A DNA stretch of 64,000 nucleotides from Stagonosporopsis chrysanthemi (taxonomy: Eukaryota; Ascomycota; Dothideomycetes; Pleosporales; Didymellaceae), in the NCBI GenBank assembly GCA_022560025.1, contig JAFISE010000011.1, positions 62,001 through 126,000 of the forward strand, given 5' to 3'. Shown piece after piece: positions 58,262 to 64,000 of the stretch. The position numbers and the translations under genes were made by a program. The notes beneath the pieces are model-generated. The model saw only the letters and a list, made by a program, of their open reading frames with translations. It was not told the DNA's origin and did not search any database. How positions within the stretch are numbered: the first letter of the stretch is position 1; each line of letters begins with the position of its first letter.

Positions 58262-59380
58262 ATGGAGTCGATACGGCCTGCACTCGCCGCCGCGCGCCTG
58301 ACTGCTCCCCGCCGCGCATACTGCCCCGCATACCGCCGCGCATGCCGCCCCGTCCCCCTCTACCACTGCCTGCACACATCCACGGCCCGACGCGCCACAC
58401 CGCTGCCGCACCCCTCTGTGCCCGGCCCGCCGCCCGAGACGCCCACGCCCGCGGCCTCCGATGCCCTCGACCGCGTCGCGCGCAAGAAGCGCCAGGCCGA
58501 GATGCTGAGGCAGGTCAAGGACACGCGCGCCAGCGACGCAAAGCCCGCCGGCCCGCTCAAGAAGCGCTTCTGGAACGACGTGCACGTCAAGCAGACCGAC
58601 GCCGGCTTCCAGGTCTTCCTCGACAGCCGCCCCGTCCGCACCCCAAACAAGGAGAACCTCACCGTCCCCCTGTCCAAGCACCAGCTGGCCACGGCCATCG
58701 CCCTCGAGTGGGACCTGCTCGTCAGCGCCCAGCAGGCCCTCAAGACCCACTACATCCCCATGACCTCGCTGGCCGCCCGCGCCAACGACATGGTCCGCGC
58801 CGACGCAGACGGCGACGCCCGCATCCGCGACTCCATCGTGCAGCTGTGCATGCAGTACCTCTCCACCGACACGCTTCTCTGCTGGGCCCCCGCCTACGTC
58901 CTCAACGACGTCAAGCAGAACGGCAAGACCCTGCGCCAGCTGCAGGAGCACGTCGCAACCGGCATCATCGCCTACCTGACCGCCCACGTCTGGCCCGGCG
59001 TGCACATCAAGCCCATCCTCGACGCCGACAGCATCATGCCCGTCGACCAGCCCGACAACACAAAGGACGTCATCCGCGGCTGGGTCTCCACCCTGCCCGC
59101 CTACGAGCTCGCCGGCTTCGAGCGCGCCGTCCTGGCCAGCAAGAGCGTGCTCATTGCCGCGCGTCTTCTCCACGAGTGGTCCGAGGGCCTGGCTCACTCG
59201 CGCCCGCCCGCCGCCAAGAGACACTTTGGCATCGAGGAAGCTGCCGAGGCCGCGAGCCTGGAGGTCAGGTGGCAGATCAGGTCCTGGGGCGAGGTCGAGG
59301 ACACGCACGACGTCGAGAGGGAGGACATGAAGCGCCAACTCGGCAGTGTCATTCTGCTGGTTGGCGGCGACTCGGCGTAG
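58262..59380 (+). CDS. ATP12: ATP12 mitochondrial F1-ATPase assembly factor
   Basis: Intronless frame of 372 residues. The first ~50 residues are Arg/Ala-rich with no acidic residues except position 2 (MESIRPALAAARLTAPRRAY), a mitochondrial presequence. The ATP12 domain is continuous: KKRFWNDVHVKQTDAGFQVF, LDSRPVRTPNKENLTVPLSK, LATAIALEWDLLVSAQQALK, IPMTSLAARANDMVRAD, LCMQYLSTDTLLCWAP, VWPGVHIKPILDADSIMPVD, LPAYELAGFERAVLASKSVL and LASLEV-like HFGIEEAAEAASLEVRWQIR. Known role: chaperone for the alpha subunit during F1 assembly in the matrix. Strong codon bias toward C/G third positions suggests good expression. Divergent from the Zn2Cys6 regulator. Confidence 0.96.
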   Translation: MESIRPALAAARLTAPRRAYCPAYRRACRPVPLYHCLHTSTARRATPLPHPSVPGPPPETPTPAASDALDRVARKKRQAEMLRQVKDTRASDAKPAGPLKKRFWNDVHVKQTDAGFQVFLDSRPVRTPNKENLTVPLSKHQLATAIALEWDLLVSAQQALKTHYIPMTSLAARANDMVRADADGDARIRDSIVQLCMQYLSTDTLLCWAPAYVLNDVKQNGKTLRQLQEHVATGIIAYLTAHVWPGVHIKPILDADSIMPVDQPDNTKDVIRGWVSTLPAYELAGFERAVLASKSVLIAARLLHEWSEGLAHSRPPAAKRHFGIEEAAEAASLEVRWQIRSWGEVEDTHDVEREDMKRQLGSVILLVGGDSA

Positions 59381-59726
59381 ACATGTGCTAGCCATGTCAT
59401 GATAGAGTGTAGAATAGCCTGCGAAAGCCGTCGTGTAGAAATAGTACTATGATAAGCCAAGTACGTGTCCTTTGGCTTATATCTTAAGAATCTTCCTCTT
59501 TATTCTCTCCCACTATAAAAGCTATTGTGTAGATATATTATTATTGCAAGCTAAGTATATATCTTTTACTTATATCTTGTAAATCTTCTTCTTTATTCTC
59601 TCCTACTATAAAAGCTATTGTGTAGAAATATTACTATTGCAAGCCAAGTACGTGTCTTTCGCTTACATCCTGTGCTCTTCATTCTTCCTCTACAGGACCT
59701 TGACCTCGCTATCAGCGCCCCACCTC
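59381..59726. other. Intergenic, ATP12 / NmrA convergent ends
   Basis: 346 bp between convergent stops, mostly occupied by an AT-rich ~93-bp tandem repeat. No gene. Confidence 0.7.
59433..59673. repeat. ~93-bp tandem repeat, 2.6 copies
   Basis: Copies start at gtgtaga… 59433, 59527 and 59620. Copies 1 and 2 are full (94 and 93 bp, both ending actataaaagctatt); copy 3 is partial, similar for about 54 bp. Copy 2 is more AT-rich than copies 1 and 3: gccaagtacgtgtc in copies 1 and 3 becomes gctaagtatatatc. Confidence 0.9.
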
Positions 59727-60659
59727 CTACTGCCAAGCCTGCTTCAGCAACTCCCTCACGCTGCGTGCCCTGAACCCACCCTGCGCAGCCGGCGCCTCAA
59801 AATCAAAAAAGCCCTTTTCATAAAAAACTCCAAACGTCGCCACAAACCCCAACAACATCTCCTTGGGGAGAAACGGATACAGCTCCTTGTACCCCGGCAA
59901 CTCCGTCGCCTGACCCTTCTGCAGCGTCTCCAGCGCATCAAAGCTCACCTCGAACTTGCTCCCCCTGACCTCCTCCGCAACCTCCACAAACTCCCGCCAC
60001 GTCAGCTTCTCGCCCACCACGTACGACTCCGCCCGCCACTCGGGCTGCGACAGCAGATGGGCTGCAAACGCCGCCACGTCCGTCGTGTGCGTAAAGGCCA
60101 CGGGCACACTGCCCGACCCCGGGATCGCCGCAGTGTTGTGCGCCATGTCGACGGCGAGCGGGAAGGCGCCCATGCGTGACGGGATGCCAGGGATGGTGTA
60201 GTAGTCTGCGAACATGCCGTTGATGACGGTGGTGTGCTGCAGGGTCGAGGCTTCGAGGGCCTTGCGGGCTGTCATCTTGGCGGCCCCGGGGGGGAAGATG
60301 GCGGCGACTCTGTTTGTTATTGCGGTCAGCGTCGAGGTGCATGGCCATGTCACATGCCCGAGGACTCACTCAGCCGTGTATCGGATCCCCCACGCGCTGG
60401 GGATGAACCGCGTCGTAGTGCGCGACTGCTCGGCGGCAGCGATCAGCGCCAGCTCCGCCTTCGCGCCGCCCATGGCGTTGAGCGTTGAGATGACCGTGCC
60501 GACATCATTACCCTGCAGCACGTCCCTGACCGCTTCCACGCTGCTGTAATCCACGCCCAGGACTGGCACGCCCAGCTCTTGCGCTTTGGCTTCGCTGCTC
60601 TGTGTAGCGCTCGCGTGTCAGCGCCATCCATACATACACAGATACATACACCGAACCAT

Positions 60660-60729
<70 letters not shown>

Positions 60730-60861
60730 CGACAACACAACCACCCACCTACTTACCTCCCTTGCGAGCACGACGACTCTGTGCGTGCCCCGCGCAACAA
60801 TCGCCTCGACAATCGTGCGGCCCAGCTTCCCCGTTCCTCCTGCGACGGCGACGACGGACAT
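59727..60861 (-). CDS. NmrA-like NAD(P)-binding oxidoreductase
   Basis: Exons 60757–60861, 60370–60599 and 59727–60309 give 305 residues. The N-terminus MSVVAVAGGTGKLGRTIVEA has the GGTGxLG dinucleotide-binding motif of atypical short-chain dehydrogenases (NmrA/isoflavone-reductase group). Next come GVPVLGVDYSSVEAVRDVLQ, TVISTLNAMGGAKAELALIA, TRFIPSAWGIRYTAE, TVINGMFADYYTIPG, PVAFTHTTDVAAFAAHLLSQ and SYVVGEKLTWREFVEVAEE. The catalytic YxxxK of classical SDRs is not evident, as in NmrA-type members. It could be a redox enzyme or a redox sensor; the substrate is unknown. Intron 1 (157 bp) is three times the local norm because it holds a (CAA)23 tract, read (TTG)n on the coding strand. Confidence 0.88.
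60661..60730. repeat. (CAA)23 microsatellite inside intron 1
   Basis: 70 nt of uninterrupted caa units on the plus strand, ended by gacaac. It lies wholly within intron 60600–60756 of the NmrA-like gene, between the donor GTAAGT and the CTACACAG acceptor. Confidence 0.95.
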
Positions 60862-61160
60862 TTCGAGAAAAACACGAGTGGTAATGGTTGGTTAGTTGGG
60901 TTGGTAGGCGGGTGTGAAGGTGAGGCGTGCAAACGAATCAACCAAATAACAAACTCTGATGTTAATCTTGCACTTCACTCCACTTTCCAGCCGGCCACGC
61001 AAGACTTTATATACTTACCCCTCGACACAGTACTACTACTACGTTCTACGCGCAGCCCCTCGGGATCGTGGCGTTGCAGCATCCGTACGTTACTTTGGCA
61101 ACTCAACGTTGGTGAGCAGGAATTACTGTCAGCGGCTATAAATTTGTAAGCGGGTTTGTA
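60862..61160. other. Intergenic, promoter of NmrA-like gene
   Basis: About 300 bp upstream of the NmrA-like start. Nothing specific beyond a TTTATATA-like segment at ~61005. Confidence 0.45.
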
Positions 61161-61350
61161 TGTATCCGCCTCTTGGTGGAATATGTATCCGCCTCTTGGT
61201 GGAATTTGTATCCGCCTCTTGCTGATATGATTTGTATCCGCCTCTTGCTGATGTGATTTGTATCCGCCTCTTGCTGATATGATTTGTATCTGCCTCTTGC
61301 TAATATAATTTGTATCTGCCTCTTGCTAATAGGATTTGTATCCGCCCCCC
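61161..61350. repeat. Tandem array of tgtatccgcctcttg units
   Basis: Eight tandem units starting tgtatccgcctcttg (or tgtatctgcctcttg). The first two are 23 bp with ggtggaat, the later ones 26 bp with gctgatatgatt or gctaatataatt; the last decays into cccccc. Two units carry C-to-T changes (ccgcc to ctgcc) and g-to-a changes (gctgat to gctaat). Confidence 0.9.
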
Positions 61351-61592
61351 TTCTTCTTTGGTGACATAGATTGTCTCCACTGCTTTCAAAGCCACATCAC
61401 CCCCGCCCCCGCCCTTTTTTTGTCAGCAGCGAAAAGCCTCCGCCGTCCGTCAGCGGGAGTGAATAATTAGCAACGAGGTTTTCGGCCCTGTGGCTGCGCC
61501 GCGGCAATATGTGCGCGTACATGACGATGCAGGCATCTTTGTCGCATTGAACCCCTGAAGAGTCATAAAGCAGTAATCAGTAAGCAAGGAAA

Positions 61593-61686
61593 AAATTTAC
61601 ATCCGCGTCAGGCAGGGCATGTGGTAATCGCAGCGGAAGCGTGCCTGACAAACTGACGTCGCGTGCGGATACAAATTTGCATCCGC
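61593..61686. repeat. Nested inverted repeats with CGG/CCG palindrome
   Basis: GCGGATACAAATTTGCATCCGC at 61665–61686 is a 22-bp palindrome with one mismatched pair (CGG-N14-CCG). A further arm, aaatttacatccgcgtcaggca at 61593–61614, is complementary to segments downstream (tgcctgac, then gcggatacaaattt), giving a nested ~85-bp imperfect inverted repeat. The core matches the tandem units at 61161–61350. Confidence 0.7.
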
Positions 61687-62019
61687 GCGCGACACCGCTT
61701 GTGGTTAGCTTCATCTGTCACCCACCGCTCCCCACACATTCGTGCACTCGAAGATCAGCCCGGAGGAGCAAGACTGAAATGCCTCCCCAAGTAACAATTT
61801 TCGATTGGGCAATATCTCATCGAGACGCGATTGACAGCTCCGTACTACGCGGTTGTGTTACTTGAGCCTTAGCCTCGCTAACCCAAGATCTATACGCTTC
61901 TCTGGACTCCACCCTCACCTTCCCGACCAGATTCACGCGTGGCAAGATGGGCATGAGCATTTGTAACCATGATCGGCCATAAGCGGATTGTTAGTGTAAG
62001 CACTCCCCGTATAACGTAG
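61687..62019 (+). promoter_or_regulatory. Upstream/5' region of second Zn2Cys6 gene
   Basis: About 330 bp that must hold the start codon of the Zn2Cys6 gene. ATGs occur at 61782, 61944, 61950 and 61968, and a branch-like ataac plus acceptor CGTAG lies just before 62020. No frame can be chosen with confidence. Confidence 0.4.
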
Positions 62020-64000
62020 ACGAGTGGAGGCTGATGGTCACGTGCGACAGGCATGCCAGCAGTGCAAGGAGAGAAAAAGACGTTGCGATGGAGGGGATCC
62101 GTGTTGTGGGTACTGCCTCAAGTATGGAAAAGATTGCGTCTATATGGCTCGGCGGCGGCGTGGGCCTGGGAAGAGGTAGGTTAGGTTGTGATTTGGTGGT
62201 GGGTGTGTGGAAGAGTTGCTCATTGTGTGCAGCAAGGTTGCAACCAAGACCCTTATGCAGCAGCATGGACGGGGGAAATCTTCGTCGGAACTGCATCCTG
62301 AGCGTGTTGTGGAGAGCGATGAAGGGAGAGATCACAGAGGAGCGAATGGTGACTCAGCTCAAGACTCCAATGATGGTAGGTCCACGGGCGGAAGTTCGGA
62401 TCAGCTTGTTGTACAGAAGCGACTAAGCTGCTCCAAGGCCAAACCATTCCAAGACAACACAACATGAATACCTCTAATCAAAGCCCTCACAATACCACCG
62501 AGGCCACAAGAACGCTACCCGCAGCTGCCCAGCGATTTACAGCATTCTTCGAAGACATCCGCACGACAGCAAGACAGATGCAGATGCAGATCCAAACGAA
62601 CCAGAGCTGCTTCGAGAGGAGGGTGTTCACGCATCTTCCCCCCGAAACCCATGCCGTGGAACTAATGGGACCCGTCATCGAGGAAGTCCAGCTGCACGGC
62701 GTCTTTCTCGCAAAGGAAAACATTCTAACTCAACTTGCCGAACAATACAGTGCCGGCGTGGACGGATCCAGCAGTGATGATCCGTGTCGATGGGCCACGC
62801 TGTGTTCGTTTGTGGGCGTATCTTCGCTCCACAGGACGGCCGACGGGTCCGTCGCCGCGCTGTCGCCATTGGCATGGGCGTTTTTCAAGAACGCGTTCGC
62901 GATGTATGCCGAGCTCGCGACTCAGAGGCCCGAGATAGCTACTTGTGAAGCGTTGCTTGCTATGACCGTGTTCATGCTGCGCACGGGCGATGCTCGCGTC
63001 GCGGCACGGCTGGCAGCTGCTGCCGCCCAGTCGGTACTCATGCTTGGTCTGCATAGACACGAGTATTATGTTGGTCTCGAAGCGGGTGTGGCAGACAGGC
63101 AAATGAGGGTCTTTTGGGTGACGTATGTTGTCAATGCTGATGTGGCGCACATGTTTGGTTTGGCCTCGCCCTCGGGTGGAGAAGACGTGGACGTGGAGAT
63201 TCCTGGGAACGTGCATTGTCATGTTTCAAGCCATGAGAATTGCATGAGCAGCTCGGCACAGTCTCAGCAGGCTGATTTACTCTGGCAACGAGCTAGCCTT
63301 GCTACAATACAGATGCGGCTGCACAAATTGCTTCAACAGGTCCTATCCAGGAATCCCAAGCGGAAGCGCCCTGATATGCAAGAGGCTATCACAGCAGTCA
63401 ATGAAGAGCTAGACGCATGGAAGGATTCTTTACCAAGCAGTGTTCAACCAGGTTCTCGACCGCCCGGGTCACCGCTCCTTGACATGCGCGTCGCTATGCT
63501 ACACTACACCTATCACAGCTGTATATGCAAAGTCAGCATGGCTGTGGTCTTCTTAGCAAGCCCTGCGGCTTCCAACCCCTCCCCTCAGCAACAGCCGCCA
63601 GCTAGTACATCAGACACGAATTCCGCCCGCAGCAATCTAGCCCGAGCTAGGTGCGCGACGGCAGCCCGAGAAACACTTTGCGTACTGTTCCATCTGCGAC
63701 CGCAGCCATTCACACATCTCTGGTACGTCTGCCGCAGACTCTGCTCAGCCTGACGCTCATACTTGCGAGACTAACAGCATCAAGGCAAACACTGTGTTTC
63801 CCACTCTCCGCAGTCCTGGTCCTACTGTCGGAAATCCTTTCACACCCTGCATCACCCCAAGCAGAAACCGACGTCCAGCTGATCCACAGATTCGTCCGAT
63901 ACCTCGAGCGCCGTCAACGAGAAGGCAGCGACGTGCGCACACTACTCGAAGGCTGCAGCAAATTCCATCGCATTGCGACTTGTGCGGTGCAAGCATCGAG
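62020..64000 (+). CDS. Zn2Cys6 transcription factor (5' start unresolved, 3' cut)
   Basis: Readable exons are 62020–62175, 62233–62375, 62417–63722 and 63785 to the window end, with introns of 57, 41 and 62 bp in agreement of phase. The zinc cluster is ACQQCKERKRRCDGGDPCCG then YCLKYGKDC (CX2CX6CX6CX2CX6C). A Ser/Asp-rich linker follows and then a Fungal_trans domain: THLPPETHAVELMGPVIEEV, WATLCSFVGVSSLHRTADGS, EALLAMTVFMLRTGDARVAA, AAAQSVLMLGLHRHEYYVGL and DRQMRVFWVTYVVNADVAHM, where RxFWxxY is the typical helix. The last exon needs the CAAG acceptor to give LWQTLCFPLSAVLVLLSEIL. The first exon(s) upstream of 62020 could not be fixed; an ATG at 61782 (MPPQ, donor GTAACA) and one at 61968 are candidates but the phases do not fit cleanly. 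Target genes unknown. Confidence 0.82.

Noticed and set aside
57700..59391. 563-codon plus-strand frame beginning in the poly-G region
   Set aside because: It overlaps ATP12 in another frame, runs through the poly-G tract as poly-Gly, and is Arg/Pro-rich with no conserved motif.
57989..59395. 468-codon open frame on the minus strand
   Set aside because: It is the antisense of ATP12. High GC third positions suppress stops in the opposite frames; the composition (Gly/Val/Asp-rich) matches no family.
61141..61350. CRISPR-like array of short repeats
   Set aside because: The units are directly tandem without unique spacers and the genome is fungal; it is a satellite-type array.

Overview
The window is nuclear DNA from a filamentous ascomycete (Pezizomycotina, most likely Dothideomycetes). 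The evidence is gene density of about one gene per 2.5–3 kb on both strands, introns mostly 41–60 bp with GTANGT donors and CTNAC-like branch sites, and typical Pezizomycotina families: a DUF4045/gelsolin protein, a DUF3176 membrane protein, a rhodopsin-domain integral membrane protein, Zn2Cys6 regulators and an NmrA-like oxidoreductase. I see no bacterial, plasmid, viral, CRISPR, rRNA or convincing tRNA feature.

From 1 to 36 kb lies a conserved housekeeping block: a DUF4045/gelsolin-repeat protein (3' end cut off), an ARL2-type GTPase with a 17-nt micro-exon, a GNAT acetyltransferase-like protein, a small acidic protein, a WRAP73/Wdr8-like WD-repeat protein, a glutamine-rich protein with a conserved C-terminal domain, an MSS51-like mitochondrial zinc-finger protein, a coiled-coil single-span membrane protein, an orphan Cys/His-containing family member, a 7-TM rhodopsin-domain protein, a PP2C phosphatase and importin-beta (KAP95). 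An Mn-type CDF transporter follows at 36–37.5 kb.

From 37.5 to 51 kb the character changes. There is a 4.1-kb gene desert with coding-like scraps, an intact sugar transporter, a 2.4-kb desert, a gene interrupted by one in-frame TAG, a DUF3176 gene interrupted by three in-frame stops in a single reading frame, and then microsatellites and a minisatellite. This reads as a locally decaying, accessory-like segment. All four stops can be reached by a single C:G to T:A transition, which is compatible with RIP-like or spontaneous deamination decay.

From 51 to 64 kb there are an MFS transporter with a long, possibly spliced leader, a Zn2Cys6 regulator and ATP12 transcribed divergently around a 47-nt poly-G tract, a ~93-bp tandem repeat behind ATP12, an NmrA-like reductase with a (CAA)23 tract in its first intron, an array of ~23–26-bp repeats with a CGG/CCG palindrome, and a second Zn2Cys6 regulator that runs off the end. 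No obvious biosynthetic cluster is present. Genes with related roles are scattered: two mitochondrial assembly factors (MSS51, ATP12), two MFS carriers and a CDF carrier, and two zinc-cluster regulators.
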